NCBI GenBank assembly: GCA_964036045.1
Contig: OZ038379.1
Span: forward strand, 118,371,104-118,435,103
Direction: 5' to 3'
Length of the DNA: 64,000 nucleotides
Source: Eutreptiella sp. 'Long Island Sound 2002'
Lineage: Eukaryota; Euglenozoa; Euglenophyceae; Eutreptiales; Eutreptiaceae
Position 1 is the stretch's first letter; every line of letters starts with the position of its first letter. The notes under the pieces were generated by a model. That model had not been told where the DNA came from, ran no database searches, and saw only the letters and a program-made list of their open reading frames with translations. Made by a program: the position numbers and the translations under genes. This document shows positions 54,356 through 64,000 of the stretch, in pieces.

Positions 54356-55260
54356 TCACTAGGGAAACCACCAGATCTCCTAGATCCTTATTAAAGGCCC
54401 CAGTGCACTATGCCGCAACAAACTGCTCGGCCTCTCCAACAAAGGAAGGTGTTGCCCCAAAATAAAAAAAAAGACCCCCTACCCGGAAGAAATGGTGGGA
54501 GTGGTGACCCCATACCAATCACACTCCCACTCCCTTGTGGCGCAAAGGGAGTGGACAATGAGCTTGGTTTCAGGGTCCTCGGTGCAGACCCGGCGGGTGA
54601 TGTTGGTGAGGGGATGGGGAAACCGACCATGCGGCTTCCCCTCTCCCTTGCCAGGCCTGATTCTTACCTTTTGTACACTAATCAGGAGGGGATGGTGGGG
54701 CTTGTCCTTCATCCTTGCACCCCCCCCCCCCACCTCGTGCCCTTGCTCCTCCCCTTCGTCGTCCTCCTTCTCCTGACCCACATAGAGGGTCGTCTTCGTC
54801 CTCGCACCCTTCTCGGCGTGGGCCGTGATGGACTTCACCACCAGCACCACGTCGTCAGACAGCCGCTGGCGAAAAACCCGGCAACCACTAGATTTACCTC
54901 CAACAATGATGTAGTTGCTGGAAACGAGGGGGTCTTTGGATGTTCCAATCAACGAGCAATGCCATCGGGTTGTGACAATGTCGTTGGGTATTGCGTAGCA
55001 TATCGAGCAGATCCAAGGGCTCTTCGTCGCGACCTGTACGGGAGTCATATGTGCCAAATGAGTTGCTGTCTACTAGCTTCCCGAGCAATATCGAGGGGGG
55101 CGTAGATGGTTCTCGGAGAAATGGGTGCATTGCACACATCGGTGCACACCTTCAGCATTTCCCTCTGTTGTGCAACAACACCCATGACCACTGTGTCAAC
55201 CCGGTCCAATACGTCTTGCACAGTCGGGTGAGCAAGAAAAAGGGGAAGAGGGTTTGTGTG
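54356..55260 (-). pseudogene. duplicated gene A, copy 1, truncated at its 5' end
   Basis: Same as 61917-62820 in copy 2. The duplication breakpoint at 55260 removes the N-terminal coding part, which exists only once, at 62820-63256. The rest is intact: TAG at 54481-54479 is followed by QHLPLLERPS-type sequence and the frame ends at TGA 54358-54356. Confidence 0.6.
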
Positions 55261-57070
55261 AGACCACCAAACTAAAATTGCTTGCTGTCACATTGAGATG
55301 GGTCGTTACTCTTCTCTAGGCTCCCTGTCACAACGGACCGTGGAATCCGAGTTGCATAACAATGTGTCACGGTGACAGGCAACAGGCTGGAAGAGTGCAT
55401 GCGGTCAACCAGCGTGTCCGGATGACCAAAATGATACCACCACAATTCCCCACCGCGAAGCTCCTTCGGCAGCTTTTGGATACGTGGTAGAGTACTGTTC
55501 GGCGGGGGCATAAACTTGCATACGCGCCACAAATTTTCTGGTTGCATTTCAGCGAGGCATCACATTGTAAAAAGAGCAATCACCTGCTTGTGCTGAACAA
55601 TCTTGCGAAGTGTGTCGGTGAAAGAGGTGCCACACGTCGGGGCCACATGGGCAACTGGCCTGAGTTGGTCGGCGATTGTCTTCGTGTTGCCGGACGTCGC
55701 AGTGCACCCCGCCTCGGAGATTGCCTCACACATAAACGTGACGATTGTCTTTTTACATTGTGTGTCCTCAGTCGCTAGTTGTAGGGAATTATTGAACAGT
55801 TGGGGTACAATGCTCCCACGTCCATTGTGTTGCGCCCTATTTTGTTGTCTATCCAGCTTTCGCCTTATCTCAACAAATGCATCAGATTGGATCATTCGCA
55901 CGTCAAAGTTGGTCATCGAGTCCCCCAACTCGCCCTTCCTTGCTATGACATCCTTGCAAACCCTCATCACACGCAGTAACTCCGTGTTGGCCTCCGATCA
56001 CCCACAGGGCTCGCATTGAATACAATAGCATGGCACATCACCTAGGGCAGACAAAGATGCCCGTTACGTCGATGACATTGCGAAGCGGCATTCCCATACC
56101 TTTGTTGTTCCACACCAGAAGCTGCAGTCCGCCATCAGGGGGGTTTGCAACTATGGATGCTCCTGCCGTCCCGCACCACGCATCACCGCCGATACCCTGT
56201 TCGCACCGCAACACACACACGGTCGGAGAGGGACTCCGTTGCACGTGCCCGCTTACGGGGGGGGGGGGGGTGATGATGCGGAAAAGGTCACCGGCCTCAT
56301 CCACCGTGTGCTTGTCGGGGTGTTGCTTGCACCGTGCCCGCAATTTTGTGAGTAGGGCCTCACAACATTCCTCCACATGGGCAAGATAGGGCGTGTCGTC
56401 GTGCCATTGCGTATTGTACAGAAGTGCGCAGCATATGGTGCGGACATAGTCCATTTTTGCTGCGGCTCGACAGCCAAGGATGACAAGTAGACCAACAGAG
56501 CGCTCAAGAGCACACATGGCTATTGTACCCGATCCGTCGGCGCACCCAAACCAAGTGGAACTGCGCTCAAAGTGTCCCACTACAAAGACGGCTAGGAGGT
56601 AATAACTAAGGACAGCAACCAGGCCCCGAAAGATGCGCAGCCCGTCCTGTGCGTTTGGGGCTGCTTGGTTGGCACGTCCCTCGACCAGGGCAATTTTTGC
56701 CTCAACGGTGGTCGTATGTCCGAGACTGCGAGAAGGAGCGCAGCAAGAGTGTTCTCTATTACAATGAGTTTGCGGTGATTGTATATGCGCGCACCTGCCT
56801 CAAACGCGTGAGCCGTGATGTCCACAAACAAAGAAAAGAAATTACACCAGATGATATTGCAAACATGTTTGCAAGGGTGCCACACGCAGTAAGCTGAGGG
56901 GATAACCCGCAACCAATCGGGAAAATTCCAGTCAATGGTTGTTTTGGAGTGCAAAAATTCGAGCAGCCCAGTACGGCAGTATGCCCATGGGTCTAGGTAA
57001 CCATCACTTTTGTTTTCTAGCCTTGTAGCGCCATCTAGGCTCGAACGAAATTGGGTTTTCTAGTGTGTAT
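55261..57070 (-). CDS. duplicated gene D, copy 2
   Basis: Multi-exon, unclassified. The longest exon (56580-56038) is open through LAHVEECCEALLTKLRARCK and CRAAAKMDYVRTICC and upstream reads VEAKIALVEGRANQAA from a CTCGCAG acceptor. A second exon (55970-55560) has SMTNFDVRMIQSDAFVEIRR and ATEDTQCKKTIVTFMCEAIS. The last (55547 downward) has LWWYHFGHPDTLVDRMHS and reaches TAG 55274-55272 where copy 1 has CAG. The frame then runs over the duplication junction. The N-terminal exon (57040-56890) includes LDPWAYCRTGLLEFLHSK. No domain recognised. Confidence 0.45.
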
Positions 57071-57242
57071 CGAAGGAGAGGCACCTTCCTAGTGTGTTGC
57101 AAAAAACTCTGGAGCTGCACAAGACTCAAAAAACATGCTGGGGCAAGTGGTTCACCACCAACGTGTCCCCCGCAGCATAAACCTAGTGACCAAGATTGAA
57201 GTCAATATGTGTGATATTTGGCCAAAAATTAACACGTTAATC

Positions 57243-59442
57243 TCAAGTTTCAACCTCGTAGAGGGTGGTGCCGCCCGGGTATTGCACCCAAACGGCACCG
57301 TACTTCCGCCCGTGGATACCACGGACGGTGCCCCTATCTACCCCGTTGGGGTAGGGTACGTGGACGACCGTCGCCACGATCGGATCCCCGGGACGGTCGT
57401 CCTTCTTCTCGGCACCCTTGGGGGTGTCGGTCTTGGTGGGTGGGGGGGGGGTTTGTGGTGGCGGTCTTGGGGGGGTTGGTGGGTTTGGGGGCGGGGACGG
57501 CCTTTGTAGGCCGTGCGGTGGTGGTGGTGGGGGGGGGTTTGGGCTTTTTGGGCCGGGGGATCGCCCCGTCGTCGCTTTCGTCGGACGACTGGAAAGAAAA
57601 CTTTCGTTTCTTGGGGGCGGGTTTGGGGGGGGTTGGGCTTTGCCTTGGGGGGGGGGGGGGTTCGGGGCGGTGGTGGTGGACGCCTCCCCCCCCTCCACCC
57701 CCTCCTCCCCCTCGCTCACCCCGCCCCCTCCCATGCTCCCCCACATCTCCTCATCCTCCCCCCCCGCATACCCCACCTCCTGCATCCGAGCCCACTCCCT
57801 GGGCCAGAAGTGGCGCGGCAACACCCATACGCCGCTCACCACGCGCGAAGCCTCCGAGTCGTGGAGACCGCGCAAGAGAGCAAGGCCGAGGGGTGGATCC
57901 CGGGCCACGATGCGATGGAGGGCCCCCAAGGGTACTTCCTGGGAGCCCTCGGCGTCTCGCTAGGCCACTCGAATGGGCCTGGCATTCCTCGCGTTGACCA
58001 CGACGTCGATGACCTGCAACAAAAAAATTAAAAAAAAAGTGTGAATTATTTTTTTTGGCGACTTTTTGAATTTTTCGATTTTAATATTAACTCTCAACTT
58101 TTAATATTTCGACCGGCGGTGCAAAAATGAAATATTGATCTCGAGAAATTAACGTTGGCGTCCCAAAAATTAATGCAGGCAGGCAAGCAATATACCTCGA
58201 AACTCCCGTTGGTGCCACTTACCTCCACTGCCCCCATGGCCTGCCGGAAGAGAGAGGCTGGGGGCCTCCACAGGGAGCACAGGGGCTCCTGCGTTGGCCA
58301 TCGGGGCCGCCTGGGCCGCCGGTTTGGCCACGTTCGCGGCCACTGCGGCCGCCTTGACCGCGCGGGACTGGGGGACCAAGCCCTCGTACGAGGGCTGGCA
58401 CCCCGGGTCGTAGATGGGGCGGGGCAGGGCCAGGACAGTGGCCCAGTCCACCTTGAACGCCACAGCCTTGCCCTGGCGCCACTGCTTGACCCAGCCCAGC
58501 TGGGCCCAGTGCTGCAGCAGCACCAGGTAATGCGGCGTCCCAAAACGGACGCTGCGGGGGACAAAAAGCAAATTCAGTTCGGGCAAAGCGCCCGCACTGC
58601 TTGCCTGTGGCATGGGGGCAAGGGGGGCACCGGGGAGGGGTTTTTCAGACCCAGACCCCCCCCCCTGGAGGCATCCTTACCCCAGGTGCCTCTGTGTTCC
58701 CCCTTCTTCCGGTGAATCAAACACCGGACTAACCTCCGAAAAATCCACAGAACTGTCATGTGGCTATGCCGGGGGGGAGGAAAAAACTGGTTGGTCCCCC
58801 GCGCACCCCTGCTCCAGCACCTGGGCTGACCAGGGGATCGGCCCCGCCTTCCGGGCGGTGGCAAACTGGGGGCCCAGGGCTTTGAGAAGCCACTGGGGGA
58901 GGGGGGTTGGGTTGGGTTGGGTCAAGGCCTCGCCTGGTCGCCTACCCACGGTCCGCGCCGCCTTCCCTGCGGGACCCGACTGGGCGGCCGTACCCGGGTG
59001 TCCGGTCACAAGGCCTACCGGACTGTTGACCGCCCCCAGACCCCGCGGTGGCGCTCGCGGGCGGGAGATGCCGCCTGGGGGAGGGGGGGGGGGGGGTAAG
59101 TGGGGGGGGTCAATAACCTCGACTCCATCCCCGTCCCCGTCCCCCTCGTCCACCACCACTTCCCCCTCTCCCTCTTCCTTAACCCCCCCCCCATACTGGT
59201 TTGTACCCTCCCCCTTGGCCCTTGCTCCTCTCCCTCTCTCTCCTCTCCCTCTTCTCCTTCTTCTTTTTCTTCTTCTCCTTCCTCTCCTTTTTGTGCCTAT
59301 CCGAGGAGTCTTCGCTTGACTCCTCGGTGGGCGGTTGTGCGGCGGAAGGAGGAGGAGGTGGTGCTGGCAACGGTGCAGGAGCTGCTGCTGGAGGAGCTGC
59401 TGGTGCAGCTGCTACTGCCAGCCGCCGCTCCACTTGCGCCAT
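57243..59442 (-). CDS. duplicated gene C, copy 2: basic/Pro-rich protein with small beta-domain tail
   Basis: ATG at 59442 (AQVERRLAVAAAPAAPPAAA), a Lys/Arg/Glu stretch (KKERKEKKKKKKEKRERRER), an acidic patch, then LPQWLLKALGPQFATARKAG. TAG at 58766-58764 (SSPPA-stop-PHDSSV) is followed by a GTAAGG donor. The next exon (NLLFVPRSVRFGTPHYLVLL) ends at a GTAAGT donor (58222). The intron reaches the GTTGCAG acceptor near 58016. The last exon passes TAG 57962-57960 and a long Pro-rich part, and ends with VRGIHGRKYGAVWVQYPGG before TGA 57245-57243. The tail resembles a Tudor/SH3-like module. A G-run frameshift near 59180 separates the first two parts. Possibly the DNA-binding partner of gene B. Confidence 0.5.
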
Positions 59443-59828
59443 CTAAGAGAGTGCGAGGACAAAAACAATTAATTTTTGTGCCCCTGAGTTAATTTCTTCA
59501 AATTAATATTATCCATCGAAAAATTAATTAATATACTAAATATTAATGACCGCGCCTATTCATATTAATCTGGAAATATTGGACAAGTCGCCGCAAATAT
59601 TAATTCGTATACGCAAGCAAGCGTGCACAAGCAAAACACACCAGGGCTTCGTTGTTCGCTTTGAGCATGTCGGCCAACTCTTTTGCATGGCCGAGGCGTC
59701 CATGGCAAGGAGAAAACAAAGCTAGTGGTGGGGAAGCAAGGGTGGAGGGCGGGGGGCTATGGGTGGCCATGAGTTTGGCCATGGTGCATGGGGCGATATG
59801 GGGGGTCCCGTAGTTGCGTAGCGGGAGG

Positions 59829-61624
59829 TCAAATTTTGAAAACCTCCACTATCACACTTGTGAAACTACCTCCCCCTCCCGCTCTAGTTGGGTTGCCCCC
59901 GGCATCCCCCCCCCCCCCGGCCCGAGTGGTCATTGTATGCACGCTTAAGGATGGCGTTGAGGCTCTCAACGACATCCGCGCACACGGCACCCAACCCAAC
60001 CCCCAAGCGGCGTGCATTGGCCCGGCCTCGGTGACATCCTCCTCCAAATAGAGGAGGTAGTTTGATTGACACGCCTCCTTGCAACAATGGGCACGGTAGG
60101 CGCGTGCCACCTCGGCTGCAAGTAGGTCCCCGCGGGGCAGCTTATCCGTGTACAACTCCGGAGGAGGTCACGCATGGCCACGACGGCTTGCCATTCACCA
60201 TCCTCCGGGACGTAGTCCAACAACGCACCAAGGTCCTCCCACGCGAGGAACAACGCACGGGCCTACTCCCCGTCGGGTGCCCCCGTCGCACCCAACTTCA
60301 CACCCGTGCGGGCCCGGTAGAGGGCCCGTTGCACGGCGTCGGTGTTCTCCTTGGGGAGGTCCGCAAGGCGTGCCTCGATGAACGCCACTTGGAGCCGGCC
60401 AATGGCCATGCAACAATGGAGGATGCATAGGAAAACCATGCACCGGTCAACCACAATGTGTGGATCCCCTATGCATCCCCCATTCTCCAAGCTACGGCCA
60501 GTCTCCTTGTAGCGGCGGCGGGCCGCCTCCTCACGGGCCAAGGTGGGCCGGGTCGCCACGTTGACCCATGCCGCCGCAACCTTGTCCCACACCGCCATAT
60601 TGTAAATTGAGCCCACCAAGGGCGAGGTGGACACACCGATAAGGCGCCGCACGAACGGTTGGTCTCCCCCGATGACCAACCTGCTTGGCACCCAGCGCGA
60701 CACCCAATGAAACTTCTCGCAGTCTGGTATGGACTGGAATACCTACAAAAAGGACATGGATTAATATTTACATTAATTTCTCGAGATTAATATTAACTTA
60801 ATTTTTCAGTCGGCGTTAATATGAACCGAAAACAAGATATTAATCTCGAGAAATTAACGCAAAAAACGCAAAAATTAACAAACAACGAATGGGCCACAAA
60901 CCTTCAAGTTGTCGGCCCATGTCGTTGCAATTGCCGCCATGTCCTTGTCCTCGCACACGGCCATCCCTATCACCCACAAGTACGCGGGTGTGCGGCCCCG
61001 TGCGCCGTGGTTGAGGAGCCCAATGAAGAGTTGGGTCCAACTACCACCGGCGCACGGGTACGCATCCCCACACACAATGAAGGTGAGGGGCCTTGTCCAA
61101 TCGATGGTGTCCACTAGCGATGGGCGTGATTGGACTTACCGGGCCCATGAGGGTAGCGGCCAAGAGCGCCCACTCGCAGGGGGATCGGGGACGGACACGG
61201 CTGGTCGTAGGTCAAGGGGGGTGACCAACTCCTTCCACGTGTCCGTGAACGTGTCCCGAGTGGGGGTGGGGCGGGGGAATGGAAGGCCCGTTGCGGCCGT
61301 GTAGGCCAACCCCCGGCGGCTCATGTACTCCGACTGTTGCCGGAAGCCAAGCTTGGGGACGTTCAAGTCCATGAGGAGGCCGATGAGGTCCGGGGCCGGG
61401 AAGAGGTGGGAGGCATATTGCGTCACCGCCTCCACTTGCCTAGTACGAATAAGGGAGGGGTAGCCGACCTCCATGGCCTCGGACCATCGGGCCTGGGCCA
61501 AAAGGGATGAGGCCACCCTCTCACCAAGGAGTTGAGAGACCAAAGGATCCCGCAAACTCTTGGCCCCGCTCAAACGCACGAGCGTCACGTTAAGCTCAGT
61601 AAGGGTGTCCCCAGAGAAAGGCAT
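59829..61624 (-). CDS. duplicated gene B, copy 2: putative transposase
   Basis: Same architecture as copy 1 (52262-54063), with ATG at 61624. TAA at 61138-61136, TAG at 60265-60263 and the one-base frameshift near 60155 are all shared. In addition this copy has its own one-base deletion near 60021 (GGCCCGG where copy 1 has GGCCACGG) just before the segment with ESLNAILKRAYNDHS, so its C-terminal candidate Glu region is out of frame. Confidence 0.5.
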
Positions 61625-61916
61625 AACAAGGGCTATACAAGGGAACATGGTGGTGTGGAGGGGGGGGGGGGATGCGGGCAACCGGAGGGGGGGTGTCCAA
61701 GACGCCCACCAACACAACATTGGAACCTCTCTACTATACCGTTGTGCAACAATATACCACGTAACACCCCTTATACGTCCGCATATGTGCATGGAAAAAT
61801 GGGTACAAATGGCCCCATCGCAAAAATTTGACTTTAACCTCCTAACATTTGCGAGATTAATATATTAACCCTTCATATATTAAAAATCAAACTTACCATA
61901 TTCACGTTAATCTAGG

Positions 61917-63256
61917 TCACTAGGGGAACCACCAGATCTCCTAGATCCTTATTAAAGGCCCCAGTGCACTATGCCGCAACAACTTGCTCGGCCTCTCCAA
62001 TAAAGGAAGGTGTTGCCCCAAAATAAAAAAAAAGACCCCCTACCCGGAAGAAATGGTGGGAGTGGTGACCCCATACCAATCACACTCCCACTCCCTTGTG
62101 GCGCAAAGGGAGTGGACGATGAGCTTGGTTTTAGGGTCCTCGGTGCAGACCCGGCGGGTGTTGTTGGTGAGGGGATGGGGAAACCGACCATGCGGCTTCT
62201 CCTCTCCCTTGCAAGGCCTGATTCTTACCTTTTGTACACCAATCAGGAGGGGATGGTGGGGCTTGTCCTTCATCCTTGCACCCCCCCCCACCACCTCGTC
62301 CCCTTGCTCCTCCCCTTCGTCGTCCTCCTTCTCCTGACCCACATAGAGGGTCGTCTTCGTCCTCGCACCCTTCTCGGCGTGGGCCGTGATGGACTTCACC
62401 ACCAGCACCACGTCGTCAGACAGCCGCTGGCGAAAAACCCGGCAACCACTAGATTTACCTCCAACAATGATGTAGTTGCTGGAAACGAGGGGGTCTTTGG
62501 ATGTTCCAATCAACGAGCAATGCCATCGGGTTGTGACAATGTCGTTGGGTATTGCGTAGCATATCGAGCAGATCCAAGGGCTCTTCGTCGCGACCTGTAC
62601 GGGAGTCATATGTGCCAAATGAGTTGCTGTCTACTAGCTTCCCGAGCAATATCGAGGGGGGCATAGATGGTTCTCGGAGAAATGGGTGCATTGCACACAT
62701 CGGTGCACACCTTCAGCATTTCCCTCTGTTGTGCAACAACTCCCATGACCACTGTGTCAACCCGGTCCAATACGTCTTGCACAGTCGGGTGAGCAAGAAA
62801 AAGGGGAAGAGGGTTCGTGTGCAACACCACAATTGCGGTGGCATCTAGACACACATTGGGTTTCACTGTGGGGTGCATGTTGGAAGCACTCCGCTGGAAC
62901 TCCCCCCTTCTAGCACAAAATTTTACCACATCCTCGTTTCCTATGCAAAAATTGTTGCATTCACCCAATGGACCCCCAAACGTCTTACACTATGACCCCC
63001 TTGCTAATACAAATCTTGGGTGTTGGTGGTCACCGTGTCCATGCGGAGCACTTGGGCACGCAAAAAGTGCATGAAGTAGTGCTAGAAGCCGCTGCTTGCG
63101 GGCTTCCGGCAACTTTTTAGAACCCCTTCTAGCGCTGGAACCCCCGGTGGAACCCCCTTCCAACGAACCGTGCCAGCGCCGGAGGGGGGTTCCAACGGGG
63201 GTTCGAGCGCCGGAACCCCCCCTTCCGCCACACGTCCCAACTTCACCAAACTGCAC
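61917..63256 (-). CDS. gene A, full-length copy, unclassified
   Basis: The frame from 63256 encodes ARKQRLLALLHALFACPSAP, HGHGDHQHPRFVLARGS, then TAG 62992-62990 followed by CKTFGGPLGECNNFCIGNED and VLDRVDTVVMGVVAQQREML. The reading changes near 62640 to SFGTYDSRTGRDEEPLDLLD. A GTAAATC donor follows and later exons carry CRVFRQRLSDDVVLVVKSIT, EDDEGEEQGDE, and KTKLIVHSLCATREWECDWY. TAG at 62042-62040 leads into LGQHLPLLERPSKLLRHSAL and TGA 61919-61917. His-rich and Cys residues could bind metal, but I cannot assign a function. Confidence 0.5.
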
Positions 63257-63974
63257 GCCGGTGGCAAAAACCGATTACAACTCAACTCATCGGTGCGCGA
63301 CAATGCTCTTGTAGTTGAACACCGTTGTCTTTTCAATAGTGCACGACCCTTACGTCGAATGTATTGCCGCAAACGAATATGCATAGTGTCCATGATAAAG
63401 AGTTGGCGCAAGCGTTGTCGCGACACACGTGGCTTTTGGAGCGACCAACCACGCATGGAGTTTGTCACTTGCATCTGAAATCGGCGGTGCCGGTGTTTGG
63501 CGGGTACACTGGAGAATAGATATAAAGTGCGACATTTGGCAAGGAAGTAGTGGAAGTGGGTGACAATCCAATGGACCCATAGAGTGGCCTTCCACCCCAA
63601 TTTCTCCCAACATGTGCCAATGCTTACACACAAAGCTTTGGCATCGGCCAGCTCAACGTAAGTAAGAGGTTCTTTTTTGCGCCGATGTCTTTGAAGTGCA
63701 CCAAAATCGCGCAAAAAAAACGGTAACGAAACATACATACATACACGTGGCAAATAATAGTTGGAAAGTGGGCTAACGTGAGCCGTTGTTGAAATGCGGG
63801 TCCATCCCAAAAAAGAATGGTGATGCACTCGTCCTTGGTGGCGTTGTGGACCGGGGAGTCGGCAAAGATACCACGGTAGCGGTAAAGCCCAAAATTGGTG
63901 ATGGCACTGGGGTACTCATTGGTGGTCGTGCCGGGGGCAGGGCCAGAGACAACCTCCTCGTTGCTGCCCATCAA
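63082..63974 (-). CDS. relative of the 43-kb transposase, partial at the window edge
   Basis: The lower frame has TYVELADAKALC, GTCWEKLGWKATLWVHW, LYLFSSVPAKHRHRRF and NSMRGWSLQKPRVSRQRL, aligning with the C-terminal part of the 42451-45501 ORF. The candidate catalytic Glu (E in SPTEYRN of that ORF) is Ala-Lys here, so this copy may be inactive. The upstream part (GPAPGTTTNEYPSAITNFGL, DGPAFQQRLTLAHFP) is in another frame, implying an intron or frameshift near 63750. GGAACCCCC-type words at 63118-63230 resemble the inner TIR repeats of the 43-kb element. It overlaps gene A at its 3' end. Confidence 0.5.
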
Positions 63975-64000
63975 TGGAAGGGGGTGGCCTATAGAAAAAG

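Larger units (their letters stand above)
48031..55260. repeat. large tandem duplication, copy 1 (7.2 kb)
   Basis: 48031-55260 and 55261-62820 are tandem copies in direct orientation. In the 300 aligned bases 48061-48360 and 55291-55590 I count 7 substitutions. Copy 1 lacks about 130 bp (near 50330) and about 190 bp (near 51530) that are present in copy 2. The junction reads GGGTTTGTGTG followed by AGACCACC. Confidence 0.95.
55261..62820. repeat. large tandem duplication, copy 2 (7.6 kb)
   Basis: Second copy of 48031-55260, longer because it keeps segments deleted in copy 1. It ends at GGTTCGTGTG within gene A; sequence continues uniquely with CAACACCACAATTGCGG. Confidence 0.95.

Noticed and set aside
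62863-63081. Extension of the 63-kb transposase frame to a TGA at 62863
   Set aside because: The overlapping gene A frame is better supported by its continuation into the duplicated unit; the transposase extension is open probably by chance.

Overview
This is eukaryotic nuclear DNA: spliceosomal GT-AG introns, dense mobile elements, satellites and homopolymer runs, and no prokaryotic operon structure. The most important observation is the genetic code. Reading frames that look like genuine protein are repeatedly cut by TAA and TAG but run smoothly through them and end at TGA. Hand translation of the minus strand from 25946 to 24039 gives one continuous frame with five TAG and one TAA inside and TGA at the end. 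One codon is CAG in one copy of a tandem duplication and TAG in the other. I therefore read the window with UAA and UAG as glutamine and UGA as the main stop (NCBI table 6). That code is known from ciliates, some diplomonads and oxymonads, and ulvophycean green algae such as Dasycladales. The mid-range base composition, spliceosomal introns and repeat load make a dasycladalean-type green alga my best guess, but this is inference. A standard-code gene finder would break almost every gene here.

Layout. 1-3.3 kb: the 3' part of a minus-strand gene and a plus-strand gene, separated by an array of perfect 20-bp palindromes spaced about 70 bp apart. 3.3-9.8 kb (minus): a piggyBac-like transposase and an 800-residue gene, both carrying introns that share one repeat family (introner-like). 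10-11.7 kb: a 116-bp satellite interrupted by a tRNA-derived insertion. 12-20 kb: minus-strand unclassified ORFs, probably mobile-element proteins, with 34-bp and about 340-bp repeats. 20-30 kb: minus-strand multi-exon genes with Lys-Pro-rich linkers, a paralogue of the left-edge gene, a TIR element and a 0.5-kb direct repeat. 30-42 kb: largely minisatellite, with a few table-6 ORFs. 42.4-45.9 kb: a complete 3.4-kb TIR transposon inserted in a satellite. 47.2-62.8 kb: a 7.2/7.6-kb tandem duplication carrying four minus-strand genes, abutting a 250-bp satellite. 62.8-64 kb: the 5' part of the first of those genes and a relative of the 43-kb transposase.

Almost every coding feature resembles mobile-element cargo or is of unknown family. 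No housekeeping gene, rRNA or intact tRNA was recognised. Several ORFs also carry frameshifts or in-frame TGA, so part of the window is decayed. Exon limits are given only where phase and splice signals agree.
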